From: Hornefia butyriciproducens
Lineage (GTDB): Bacteria > Bacillota > Clostridia > Peptostreptococcales > Anaerovoracaceae
Direction: 5' to 3'
Assembly: GCF_009695915.1 (NCBI RefSeq)
Contig: NZ_VUMZ01000001.1
Span: 434,001 to 498,000, forward strand
DNA: 64,000 nucleotides
Shown here: positions 7,776-14,467 of the stretch, one piece after another
Position numbering within the stretch: position 1 is the stretch's first letter
How the letters are laid out: every line of letters begins with the position of its first letter
Translations under genes and position numbers: made by a program
The notes under the pieces: model-generated
Seen by the model: only the letters and a program-made list of their open reading frames with translations
Databases searched by the model: none
Told to the model about the DNA's origin: nothing

Positions 7776-8765
7776 TTATTTCATCTTCGCAAACACATCA
7801 CCAATATCCCCATCAATGCAGATGCTTTTGTTTGCAATTTCGCCCGGACAAAATGCCTCGCCATAATTGATACAAGCATACACTGCCTTTTCATTTTCCA
7901 TCGTCATTTGCCAGAACGGGTACTTCACAATGACAGGTGTATTGGCTCCTACGCCAAGCTCCAGATAAAGCACCTGAAGATTCTTAGTCTTAAGCAGGAA
8001 TTCCGCATATGCCGCAGACACTCTGTGCCACCCTTCATCCTCGACAAAGGAATCATCCGCACGAAGATTCATAGTAACATCCGAACCATCATCTGGACAT
8101 TTCGGAATGAGCGATACCGGAATCTTCATTTTCAGTTCACCACTTTCAGGAACCTGAAACACCCCATTCTCGTCCCTTATGAACCCCTGAGCCTCCATTG
8201 CTTTCATTACCCATTCTTCATTATCATAGGTTTTCTGCATGGATGAATTGGCGCTCTGGAAAAGTCCATAGTCTCCTTGGGTGTAGAACAGACGCCTTTT
8301 ATCGAATCCTGCTCTCTGAAACTGGTGATCTACGTTCGTTGTAACAACAAAATAATCCTTATCTTTCACAAGTGAGAGCAGTTCCCTATAGACAGGCTTC
8401 GGTGCATCAATATATCGGTTGAAATAGATATGCCTTGCCCACCACGCCCAGCGTGTTTCTTCATCGGGGAAGGGATAGAAACCGCCGGAATACATATCCC
8501 GGATGCCGTACTTTCTTGCAAAATCAAAGAAGTACCTTTCAAATCTCTCTCCGCTATAGGTCAGTCCGGCGGAAGTAGAAAGTCCGGCACCCGCTCCGAC
8601 CACAATAGCATCTGCCTCTTCGATCTCTTTCTTTAATCCAGAGAGTCGTTCCTCCTTAGAACCTGTTTCGAATGTCATATTTCTGCTGAAATAACGCACC
8701 GCACTGAGTCCCTTTTGAATGCTCTCCTGATAACCGTTCGGCATTTCATCGTATAAGTTCTTCAT
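7776..8765 (-). CDS. SirTM-type sirtuin (macrodomain-linked protein ADP-ribosyltransferase)
   Basis: The protein, about 329 residues, has the sirtuin NAD pocket GAGAGLSTSAGLTYSG near residue 58 and TTNVDHQFQRAGF near residue 145. It lacks the catalytic histidine of deacetylases: the corresponding segment is YTQGDYG. Loss of that histidine with retained Asn and Gln is the hallmark of class M sirtuins, which ADP-ribosylate a lipoylated carrier protein. The ATG at 8765 is preferred to one 10 codons upstream, because the longer frame reads into the macrodomain remnant. It is the last gene of an Rrf2-regulated operon. The usual GcvH-like carrier and lipoate ligase are not in the window. Confidence 0.85.
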   Translation of the reverse strand: MKNLYDEMPNGYQESIQKGLSAVRYFSRNMTFETGSKEERLSGLKKEIEEADAIVVGAGAGLSTSAGLTYSGERFERYFFDFARKYGIRDMYSGGFYPFPDEETRWAWWARHIYFNRYIDAPKPVYRELLSLVKDKDYFVVTTNVDHQFQRAGFDKRRLFYTQGDYGLFQSANSSMQKTYDNEEWVMKAMEAQGFIRDENGVFQVPESGELKMKIPVSLIPKCPDDGSDVTMNLRADDSFVEDEGWHRVSAAYAEFLLKTKNLQVLYLELGVGANTPVIVKYPFWQMTMENEKAVYACINYGEAFCPGEIANKSICIDGDIGDVFAKMK

Positions 8766-9140
8766 AGTATTTTTTATCCTCGTCCTTAAAAACATTAAAG
8801 ATCACCCTTTCCATACTGCCCGGATGCTTTTTCATCCAATCGTTCACCGTTTGTACCGCAATCTCCGCCGCCCGTTTGTTCGGAAAGCGAAATACACCGG
8901 TAGAAATACAGCAGAAACGATACCTTTTTCTTCTGCTCTACCTGTCAGATATTCATCCTGAACAGCGAGTACATCATCTGAAAAAGCCTTCGGCATACGG
9001 ATGTTCATAAGCGACCGAAGAATGCGTCGTTTTCCTTCAGTGCCTTTAGGCGTTTCCAAATCTTTATATTGAACAGAATCTGTTCTAAATTCCTCTACGA
9101 GATAATCCAGCCGCTGATTCTGTGTCATTTTCTCATTCAT
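8746..9140 (-). pseudogene. Macrodomain ADP-ribosyl hydrolase with an internal deletion
   Basis: The first about 70 codons (MTQNQRLDYLVEEFRTDSV ... EEKGIVS) match the start of the SirTM-linked macrodomain hydrolases. At about 8915 the frame jumps directly into the far C-terminal part (FCCISTGVFRFPNKRAA ... KKYYEELIR), which continues in a different frame to a stop at 8746-8748. The whole ADP-ribose-binding core between them is missing. In the first frame translation ends near 8844 after a nonsense tail. The start is the ATG at 9140, just before the ferredoxin gene's stop. The eraser enzyme of this operon is therefore dead while its sirtuin partner is intact. Confidence 0.8.
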
Positions 9141-9144
9141 ACTG

Positions 9145-9765
9145 TTACCTTCTTTCCACCGCACCTACAGGACATTTCGTCATGCAGTTCCCACAATGCA
9201 GGCAGTGTTCCTGCTCGATAACATAGGGAATACTATCTGTCATGATGCAGTTCTGCGGACAGACTGCCGCACAGCTTCCACAGCCGATGCAGGCATCAGT
9301 AATGAAATATCCCTCTGCCTTTTTCTCTGCTCCTCCGAAGGTAAAGGAGACACGCTCGATCGGTTTCTTTGAAAGATCAAACCACTCACCGCTGCCCTCA
9401 TATATCTGAAACACCGTCAGAGCATGCATAGACTCCTCTGTGGGATATATCTTTCGCATATACGGATTTTTCTCGAACAGCTCCGGAATCTTATCATATC
9501 CAAGCTCCCGAACTTTTCCGCGGATAGACACAGCCACACTGCTCATGGTATCCTCACCCTTCATCGCAGTAAGAGCAAGAAACTCTCTTTTCTTCAGTCT
9601 GTCATAAAAGCCTTTGCCCTTTGCGGTAAGGAAATACAACCCATTTTCATCACTGTCCATCATATCGATTGCTGCCGTCACCGGAAGGCACTCGTCATCG
9701 ACAGTCGCTACAATCGTTCGATGGATTTCATTCACTATATAGTCAAGATAGTCTTTTGCTGTCAC
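9145..9765 (-). CDS. Pyridoxamine-oxidase-like split barrel fused to a 2[4Fe-4S] ferredoxin
   Basis: The 206-residue protein has two parts. Residues 1 to about 140 form a PNPOx-like FMN-binding barrel (TIVATVDDECLPVTAAIDMM, NGLYFLTAKGKGFYDRLKK). Residues about 150 to 206 carry two ferredoxin motifs, CIGCGSCAAVCPQNC and CLHCGNCMTKCPVGAV, each CX2CX2CX3C. It probably passes electrons between a flavin and ferredoxin-type clusters in the cytoplasm. It starts at a GTG with GGAGG 8 bases upstream. It is encoded between an Rrf2 regulator and the macrodomain-sirtuin pair. A link to lipoyl or redox control is inference. Confidence 0.88.
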   Translation of the reverse strand: MTAKDYLDYIVNEIHRTIVATVDDECLPVTAAIDMMDSDENGLYFLTAKGKGFYDRLKKREFLALTAMKGEDTMSSVAVSIRGKVRELGYDKIPELFEKNPYMRKIYPTEESMHALTVFQIYEGSGEWFDLSKKPIERVSFTFGGAEKKAEGYFITDACIGCGSCAAVCPQNCIMTDSIPYVIEQEHCLHCGNCMTKCPVGAVERR

Positions 9766-9822
9766 GGTTGACGCCTCCTTAGAAAAAGCCCCCGAAGCTG
9801 TCTGCCCCGGAGTCCCGTTTTG

Positions 9823-10263
9823 TCAGGTTTCTTTTGTCAGAATCTCCTGCATTCCTGTCCTCAAGTCCGCTATGGTGTACTTTTTCATCTCGTCCTCCAT
9901 AGCGTTTTGAATGTCTTTCAGCTTGTCATCCAAAAGAGCATGGATGTTTCTTCCTACAGGACACTCCGGACTCGGATTTTCATGAAACCGGAATAAGTCT
10001 CCGCCCTCTACAGGCTCTATGGCCTGATATACATCATAAAAGGATATCTCCGACAGTTCTCTTGTTGGCGAGATTCCGCCAGTTCCCCTTGCTACTGTGA
10101 TAAGCCCTGCACTCTGCAGCTGTGTGAGTATTTTTCGAATGATGACCGGATTGGTTCCTATACTTCCCGCGAGAAAATCACTCGTAACCTTATATTCATC
10201 CTTAAACGTATCCACACAGGTGAAGATATGTAAAGCCACCGTAAATCTGCTCGATATCTGCAT
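9823..10263 (-). CDS. Rrf2 family transcriptional regulator (second)
   Basis: The 146-residue protein starts at MQISSRFTVALHIF, chosen because GGAGG lies 8 bases upstream of the ATG at 10,263. It has an Rrf2 winged helix (VTSDFLAGSIGTNPVIIRKILTQL) and the wing RGTGGISPTRE. There is a single cysteine (SPECPVG), so no iron-sulfur cluster of the IscR type is expected. It heads the ferredoxin-macrodomain-sirtuin operon. Its promoter carries TGTAA-N9-TTACA at 10,302-10,320, and the same site overlaps the promoter of the neighbouring SnoaL-like gene, suggesting that it controls itself and that gene. Confidence 0.9.
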   Translation of the reverse strand: MQISSRFTVALHIFTCVDTFKDEYKVTSDFLAGSIGTNPVIIRKILTQLQSAGLITVARGTGGISPTRELSEISFYDVYQAIEPVEGGDLFRFHENPSPECPVGRNIHALLDDKLKDIQNAMEDEMKKYTIADLRTGMQEILTKET

Positions 10264-10283
10264 ATAAAACACCTCCGTCTATC

Positions 10284-10320
10284 ATTCTACATCACGCATG
10301 CTGTAATTTCAACGGTTACA
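10284..10320 (-). promoter_or_regulatory. Promoter and Rrf2 operator upstream of the Rrf2 gene
   Basis: On the minus strand, -35 TTGAAA (10,307-10,312), 17 bases, then -10 TAGAAT (10,284-10,289). The sequence TGTAA-N9-TTACA (10,302-10,320) covers the -35. Spacing and position match the site at 11,182-11,204. Confidence 0.7.
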
Positions 10321-11094
10321 TTAGAATTTGCCGTTTGTGTTCTGCCAAGTCTCTTTGTCAGCAATGGTTTCCATGACATCCCAATGCTCTGCCACCTTAC
10401 CGTTCTCAATCCTCCACAGATCGTAGTAGGAAGTAGGAGTTCCGCCAAAGGTGCCCTCGGAAACGGCCAGTACATAATTGCCCTGTGCAAGAACCTGATG
10501 GATATTGTCATAGATCATCTGAATGCCCTGCTTACCAAGCGCATCAAGCGCAGCGCCGAGACCGGAAAGGCCGTCAGCAATTCCTGTGTTGTGCTGAATA
10601 TAGATGTCACCGTCAAAGTAGGAAGGTGTCTTTTCAGGAGCCTTGCCCTGCATTACATCATGAAGGAAGTTCTTGATAATCTCACGGTTCTCCTCAGTCT
10701 TATCGAGGTCTTCCAGCGAGTCGTAGCCGTCAACCTGTGTATGTCCGGACGGATTCGGAGCTGCCTTTGCCGCGAGATTGTCCCAATGCTCAGCAATCTT
10801 ACCGTCAGCATCGAAACGGAAGATGTCAAAGGCGACCTGTTCTCCGGCTCCTGCGAAGTTGTAGATCGTCTGCAGAAATACCTTGTCTCCGTCCTCGAAA
10901 GCACGAATGTTATTGACAGTAGTCTTAACGGGAGCGGATGCAAGATAGGCAACGCTGCCTACAAAAGCGTCAGCGCCTGTGCCATAAGCGAGGTTGTGCT
11001 GAATGTAGCCGGGAGCAAGAAGCTCCTTTGCCTTTGCGGTATCACCGTTTGCGAATGTGCCGATAAGTGCCAGTGCCTTTTCTTTCTTTGTCAT
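10321..11094 (-). CDS. Tandem SnoaL-like (NTF2-fold) protein
   Basis: The 257-residue protein contains two successive SnoaL-like domains. Each carries the YIQHN motif (LLAPGYIQHNLAYG near residue 30, DIYIQHNTGIADG near 165) and a closing DLWRI/DIFRF...AEHWD segment. Proteins of this type bind small hydrophobic ligands or act on polyketide-like or hydroxylated compounds; most stand-alone bacterial copies have no known substrate. The ATG at 11,094 follows AAGGAGG; the longer upstream frame lacks a ribosome site. Its promoter has the same operator as the downstream Rrf2 gene. Confidence 0.82.
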   Translation of the reverse strand: MTKKEKALALIGTFANGDTAKAKELLAPGYIQHNLAYGTGADAFVGSVAYLASAPVKTTVNNIRAFEDGDKVFLQTIYNFAGAGEQVAFDIFRFDADGKIAEHWDNLAAKAAPNPSGHTQVDGYDSLEDLDKTEENREIIKNFLHDVMQGKAPEKTPSYFDGDIYIQHNTGIADGLSGLGAALDALGKQGIQMIYDNIHQVLAQGNYVLAVSEGTFGGTPTSYYDLWRIENGKVAEHWDVMETIADKETWQNTNGKF

Positions 11095-11165
11095 GATGGT
11101 ATCCTCCTTAAAAATCTGTAATTTGCGTTTCTGATGTAACCACCGTGGTTTCATCCGATGGCATT

Positions 11166-11204
11166 AATATAACACGCAGCAGATGTAATGTCAATAGTTA
11201 CATC
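11166..11204 (-). promoter_or_regulatory. Promoter and Rrf2 operator upstream of the SnoaL-like gene
   Basis: On the minus strand, -35 TTGACA (11,189-11,194), 17 bases, -10 TATATT (11,166-11,171). The inverted repeat GATGTAA-N9-TTACATC (11,182-11,204) overlaps the -35. Confidence 0.75.
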
Positions 11205-11210
11205 AATTTT

Positions 11211-11248
11211 TTTCAAAAAAAATTGCCGGACGCTTTTTGTGCATCCGG
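11211..11248 (-). terminator. Minus-strand terminator upstream of the SnoaL-like promoter
   Basis: CCGGATGC and GCGTCCGG (plus-strand positions 11,226-11,248) form a stem with a 7-base loop, followed on the minus strand by CAATTTTTTTT. It would insulate the promoter at 11,166-11,194 from transcription entering from the right. Confidence 0.7.
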
Positions 11249-11264
11249 AATTTATTATTAGTTC

Positions 11265-11386
11265 TGACATCTATCTCACAGCCACAACTCCCCAACATCT
11301 ATCTCGGCAACTCAACATAGTGACATCTATCGTGGCAACTCAACTCTCACACTTTTTGAGCTGATTTGCCCTTGGATAAGTTACCG
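11265..11386 (+). repeat. Dispersed repeat, copy 2
   Basis: About 120 bases nearly identical to 15,844-15,966. Inside it the unit ACATCTATC(T/G) followed by (C/T)GGCAACTCAA recurs. It lies about 75 bases from an rlmD 3'-end remnant, as does copy 3. Confidence 0.85.
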
Positions 11387-11459
11387 AGAAGCGCATGTCC
11401 CGCCCGATGCCAAATTTGCCCGATTCCCCGAAAACCGCTGTATTACTAGGCTTTCGCGC

Positions 11460-11504
11460 CTATTTTCCTTCGACTCTTGACATCAATACTACGGTCTCAA
11501 TATG
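11460..11504 (-). pseudogene. rlmD: Vestigial 3' end of an rlmD gene (remnant 1)
   Basis: On the minus strand 15 codons read HIETVVLMSRVEGK then stop. This is the terminal motif of RlmD/RumA methyltransferases; the intact gene at 20,868 ends HVETVCLMSKVK. Nothing of the gene upstream of this remains. It has the same orientation as the intact gene and is best explained as an att-site scar of an element integrated at the rlmD 3' end. Confidence 0.75.
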
Positions 11505-11578
11505 GCACGAGACAAGCACCTGAATGTCTGGATTCTATATCTGATACAATGTAACTTTTCCGGCATTTACACTCCTTA

Positions 11579-11636
11579 ACCCAAAATGCACACTGGGTCT
11601 GTATTTCCTCGTTTCATACAGATGGGTGCATTGGGT
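11579..11636. repeat. Nested inverted repeats, possible structured RNA
   Basis: Three nested helices share one axis: ACCCA (11,579-11,583) with TGGGT (11,632-11,636), ATGCAC (11,586-11,591) with GTGCAT (11,626-11,631), and TCTGTAT (11,598-11,604) with ATACAGA (11,616-11,622). The loop is 11 bases. The strand of any transcript is unknown. Confidence 0.5.
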
Positions 11637-11757
11637 GTATGCAAACTATCACACCTGCTGATCTTCGTTTTCCAGGCACAAATAGACCTGGAAATCCTCA
11701 ATTTTCAACATTATAACATTTCGATTAAAATGATTCCACTCTGCCACTCAACACAAA

Positions 11758-11781
11758 AACACCCCGCCGGAGCGGAGTGTC
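11758..11781 (-). terminator. Terminator after recombinase fragment 2
   Basis: On the minus strand ACACTCCGC, TCCG loop, GCGGGGTGT, then TTTTTG. It follows the recombinase fragment stop at 11,803. Confidence 0.75.
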
Positions 11782-11802
11782 TGTCACCTGATTTATGTTC
11801 AG

Positions 11803-12015
11803 TTATACCTCTATCTCGGTACCGTCCCGAAAGGTGAAAATCATCTCCTTCCGGCGGCCTACTGTGACGAAATCCACCATGCAGGCCCACAGCCACGGAT
11901 CAAATTCCTCAATCACACCGTTCTGTTCTTTCAGCTTCCCGATGAAATCCTCAATCCGTTCTGACCTTGCGTTCTTTTCCGATATCTGGCGGTTCGCTTC
12001 ATCAAACTGCTTGGT
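11803..12015 (-). pseudogene. C-terminal fragment of a serine recombinase (copy 2, different type)
   Basis: The minus-strand frame reads IEDFIGKLKEQNGVIEEF, then LWACMVDFVTV, then IFTFRDGTEIEV and stop. This is the C-terminal end of large serine recombinases whose family members typically end DFVTVY...FTFKDGTEI. It differs from copies 1 and 3. Only about 70 residues remain and there is no catalytic domain. Triple-serine-integrase elements encode several different recombinases side by side, which would explain two types here. Confidence 0.7.
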
Positions 12016-12058
12016 TCAAAGATTTTCGGCAGTTTCATAATGCCCTCCTTCAAATAGC

Positions 12059-12739
12059 TTATGAACAACCTGTACCGTCGATATTACAGGCAACGGGCGT
12101 ATTGTATCCATCATTGAGGATCCCGCCCTTTTCCTTAATGATATTCAGATTTTCCTCTAAATCATTGAGGGTAATTGCACTTCCTTTTAAGTCATAATGC
12201 TTCCCATTTATTTCAAGAAACAGCGTCGGGAAGGATGTGACTCCTATTTTTCTTGCCTCATAAAAGTCCGGATGGTACTTGCCCTCTTCAGAAATACGGA
12301 CGAAATCCTCTGCGATCTTGTCTGCAGGAAGGTCATAGGATTTGGCGATTGATTCGATCGTCGCCACATCAGAAAGTGATTTGCCATCCAAATAGAATGC
12401 TTCATGCATCTTTGACGCAAGATTAACATGTTCTCCTTTAGGTAAGAAGCTCCTGAGAACTCCAAATCCTATTGCGGCATCATTCGAGTCAGGAACCATA
12501 CTTCCCGTCTCTAACAAGTTCAGATATGGCTTGCCGAATTCCACTCCAAACATATCTGCGATTCTTTTATTCGTATCACTCATATACGGAAATGCCGAAA
12601 GCGAATGTCCGTCCATAAATAATCCACCTGATAGCACCGTTACTTCCAATTCCGGATGTGCTTCAATAAACGGTTTAAGAATTGTCTCAAACCCATAGCA
12701 CCATCCACAATAGCTGTCAAAAATATAATACACCTTCAT
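12059..12739 (-). CDS. DsbA-family thioredoxin-fold protein
   Basis: The 226-residue protein starts MKVYYIFDSYCGWCYGF, with the redox motif CGWC at residues 11-14 immediately after the first strand. It continues with the helical insertion of the DsbA/FrnE family and the cis-proline strand VTSFPTLFLEI near residue 165. There is no signal peptide, so it acts in the cytoplasm, like FrnE-type proteins. Two further cysteines sit at the extreme C-terminus (CNIDGTGC). The start has AAGGTGG 6 bases upstream. It is transcribed with the radical SAM gene just upstream, 31 bases away. Confidence 0.85.
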   Translation of the reverse strand: MKVYYIFDSYCGWCYGFETILKPFIEAHPELEVTVLSGGLFMDGHSLSAFPYMSDTNKRIADMFGVEFGKPYLNLLETGSMVPDSNDAAIGFGVLRSFLPKGEHVNLASKMHEAFYLDGKSLSDVATIESIAKSYDLPADKIAEDFVRISEEGKYHPDFYEARKIGVTSFPTLFLEINGKHYDLKGSAITLNDLEENLNIIKEKGGILNDGYNTPVACNIDGTGCS

Positions 12740-12770
12740 CTAAATACCACCTTTCTGATTTTTGTCCTGG

Positions 12771-13649
12771 TCACAGGCTTCTCATGCTGTCTCTTCGCAT
12801 CCGCAATCGCTCTTCTCCCTGTTCGTCTGCACCCTGTTTGAGCATCGCCAATATCTTCTCTTTGTCATCCGGAAGATGTCCATATACCGGCATCATATTG
12901 GAGACATTCGTTGCATCCAGCAGCGTGTGGATTTCAAGCGTCTTCACAAAGGTATACAGTTCCTGTATCTTTTCTGTCTCTGTAGCTTCTACAAACTCAC
13001 CCCTTCTCACTTCTTCCATAAGCGGCGTATCAGGGAAGATGGAGAGTCCGGAAGCCAGCACCCTGACGGGCGACAGATGGTTCAACACTTCTGCCGTTTT
13101 AATGGCATGCCCCATACCATAATCATGGCCTCCCAGTCCGTATAAGAAGATGACGGAATAATGCATTCCTGCTTCATCCAGCTTGGAGAGCTGCTCTACG
13201 ATATCACTTCCATGATAACCCTTATTCATCTTATCGAGAACAGCATCATCACCCGGCTCGATTCCGAATACGATCATGTCATATCCCATTTCTTTCAGTG
13301 ACTTAAGCTGCTCCACAGACTTGTTCTTTACGCTGTCAACCCGGCCATATCCACCAACGGAAACGCCCCAGGGCAGGTATTCTTTGATCAAGTCCATGAT
13401 TCTTTTAAGTCTGTCGTAGCTCAGCAGGAACGGGTCAGCTCCCTGCAGAAAAATCCGCTTTACCTTCCATCCGGAATCTCTTATTTCCTGAAGATCCTCC
13501 CGTATCTCACTCTCAGGAGATACAGAAAACGGTGCTTCCTTGTAAAAGGTACAGAAGCGGCACTTGTTATGCGAGCAACCTGACGTTACTTGTAAAAAAC
13601 AGGAACCTGCCTCATAGGGCGGTCTGACAATTCCACATGAAAAATGCAT
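12771..13649 (-). CDS. Radical SAM protein
   Basis: The 292-residue protein has the iron-sulfur motif GCSHNKCRFC at about residues 24-33. Its first spacing is four residues instead of the usual three, as I recall for an Elp3/HemN-like radical SAM subgroup. Further motifs are FLQGADPFLLSYDRL, GGYGRVDSV and MIVFGIEPGDDAVLDKMNKG, which build the SAM-binding barrel. The reaction is unknown. AAGGAGG precedes the ATG. The upstream region carries an ArsR-type operator (13,676-13,705) identical in layout to that of the ArsR gene at 13,751, so both are probably under the same sensor. Confidence 0.88.
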   Translation of the reverse strand: MHFSCGIVRPPYEAGSCFLQVTSGCSHNKCRFCTFYKEAPFSVSPESEIREDLQEIRDSGWKVKRIFLQGADPFLLSYDRLKRIMDLIKEYLPWGVSVGGYGRVDSVKNKSVEQLKSLKEMGYDMIVFGIEPGDDAVLDKMNKGYHGSDIVEQLSKLDEAGMHYSVIFLYGLGGHDYGMGHAIKTAEVLNHLSPVRVLASGLSIFPDTPLMEEVRRGEFVEATETEKIQELYTFVKTLEIHTLLDATNVSNMMPVYGHLPDDKEKILAMLKQGADEQGEERLRMRRDSMRSL

Positions 13650-13675
13650 AAAAATTCCTCCTTGTTTCTATATAT

Positions 13676-13705
13676 CCTTATATCTCGTTTTGACGATATA
13701 TAAGG
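13676..13705. promoter_or_regulatory. ArsR-type operator upstream of the radical SAM gene
   Basis: CCTTATATCTCG (13,676-13,687) pairs with CGATATATAAGG (13,694-13,705) at 11 of 12 positions. The core is ATATC-N10-GATAT (13,680-13,699), the same core as at 14,075-14,094. Confidence 0.7.
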
Positions 13706-13750
13706 CCTTAAATTAAACGGGATTCTCATCCCGCCTAATTTATGCACAAC

Positions 13751-14065
13751 TTAAATTTCGTGTCCGAAGTAGTCTGACAGTGCAGCCAACATCTCTTCAT
13801 TCCGTCTGTAATATGTCCACTTTCCGTGCCTTTCGGAAAGAAGCAAGCCTGCTTTTTGCAGCATATCTAGGTAATGAGATACGGTTGACTGTGATATCCC
13901 GGCTTTGTCGCAGATGCTTCCAACACACACACCGCCTTTCAGATCCACCACATCATCAAAATGTCCTCCCTGCGGCGGAAAGTTTTTCTCCGGTTCCTTC
14001 AACCACTCAATAATACTGAGCCGTGTTTCATTTGATAGTGCTTTAAAAATTTCAATCTTATCCAT
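13751..14065 (-). CDS. ArsR-family transcriptional regulator (second)
   Basis: The 104-residue winged-helix protein reads FKALSNETRLSIIEWLKEPE at the start, CDKAGISQSTVSHYLDMLQKAG as the recognition helix and GKWTYYRRN as the wing. Cysteines in GGVCVGSICDKAG lie near the metal-binding position of ArsR/SmtB proteins, so a metal or thiol signal is possible. No ribosome site precedes the ATG. A promoter with TTGACA, 16 bases, TATAAT places the transcript start at or next to the ATG, so the mRNA may be leaderless. It probably represses itself and the radical SAM-DsbA pair. Confidence 0.87.
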   Translation of the reverse strand: MDKIEIFKALSNETRLSIIEWLKEPEKNFPPQGGHFDDVVDLKGGVCVGSICDKAGISQSTVSHYLDMLQKAGLLLSERHGKWTYYRRNEEMLAALSDYFGHEI

Positions 14066-14071
14066 ACATTT

Positions 14072-14099
14072 ATTATATCTATCTTTCGCGATATGTCAA
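14072..14099 (-). promoter_or_regulatory. arsR-like promoter with operator, probably leaderless
   Basis: Minus strand: -35 TTGACA (14,094-14,099), 16 bases, -10 TATAAT (14,072-14,077). ATATC-N10-GATAT (14,075-14,094) fills the spacer. The start codon at 14,065 is 7 bases past the -10. Confidence 0.7.
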
Positions 14100-14121
14100 T
14101 GCTTATAAGCAAAAAATCGGC

Positions 14122-14148
14122 TGATAGAGAAATATATTTACTCTATCA
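14122..14148. terminator. Weak inverted repeat, possible minus-strand terminator
   Basis: TGATAGAG (14,122-14,129) and CTCTATCA (14,141-14,148) form an AT-rich stem; on the minus strand GCCGATTTTTTG follows. No gene on that strand is seen immediately upstream. Confidence 0.35.
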
Positions 14149-14169
14149 ACCGCCACATCAGAGCCATAC

Positions 14170-14415
14170 AATGCCATCGCTGATGAGATTTTCCGGCTCC
14201 GCGACCAGAAGGAACAGTCCGAGGTCGACAGCTACCACCGGGAAGAAGCCATGAACCGGATCAAGGAACTGCAAGACTTCATCGCCGGTCAGGAAACCGA
14301 CATCACAGAGTTCGATGATGCGTTGGTCAAAAAGCTCATCGAGAAGATCACCGTCTTCTCCGACCACTTCACCGTGGAATTCAAGTCCGACATCACAATC
14401 GAAATCGAAGCATAA
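14170..14415 (+). pseudogene. C-terminal fragment of a large serine recombinase (copy 3)
   Basis: The plus-strand frame reads NAIADEIFRLRDQKEQSEVD and continues into EALVKKLIEKITVF-type sequence ending ITIEIEA. It is a near copy of the fragment at 7483 with about 15 more codons at the front (FRLRDQKE belongs to the family's coiled coil). It has no in-frame start with a ribosome site and no catalytic domain. It marks one edge of a decayed mobile element. Confidence 0.7.
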
Positions 14416-14418
14416 AAA

Positions 14419-14456
14419 GACTCCTCGCCACTGAACTTAATCAGTAGTGAGGAGCC
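14419..14456. terminator. Terminator after recombinase fragment 3
   Basis: GACTCCTCGCCACT (14,419-14,432) pairs with 14,443-14,456, followed by TTTCTCTTTATTT. It is a near copy of 7713-7750. Confidence 0.75.
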
Positions 14457-14467
14457 TTTCTCTTTAT

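Larger units (their letters stand above)
11249..11757. other. Gene-poor junction region
   Basis: About 500 bases with no intact gene. It holds dispersed repeat copy 2 (11,265-11,386), an rlmD 3'-end remnant (11,460-11,504), a nested hairpin (11,579-11,636) and a second small inverted repeat, TTCCAGG/CCTGGAA, at about 11,670-11,694. A minus-strand TGTTATAAT at about 11,715 could be an extended -10 element. Confidence 0.55.

Noticed and set aside
7776-8795. A longer sirtuin starting at 8795, or a sirtuin deacetylase
   Set aside because: The extra 10 codons are the macrodomain remnant read in another frame. The catalytic histidine of deacetylases is absent.
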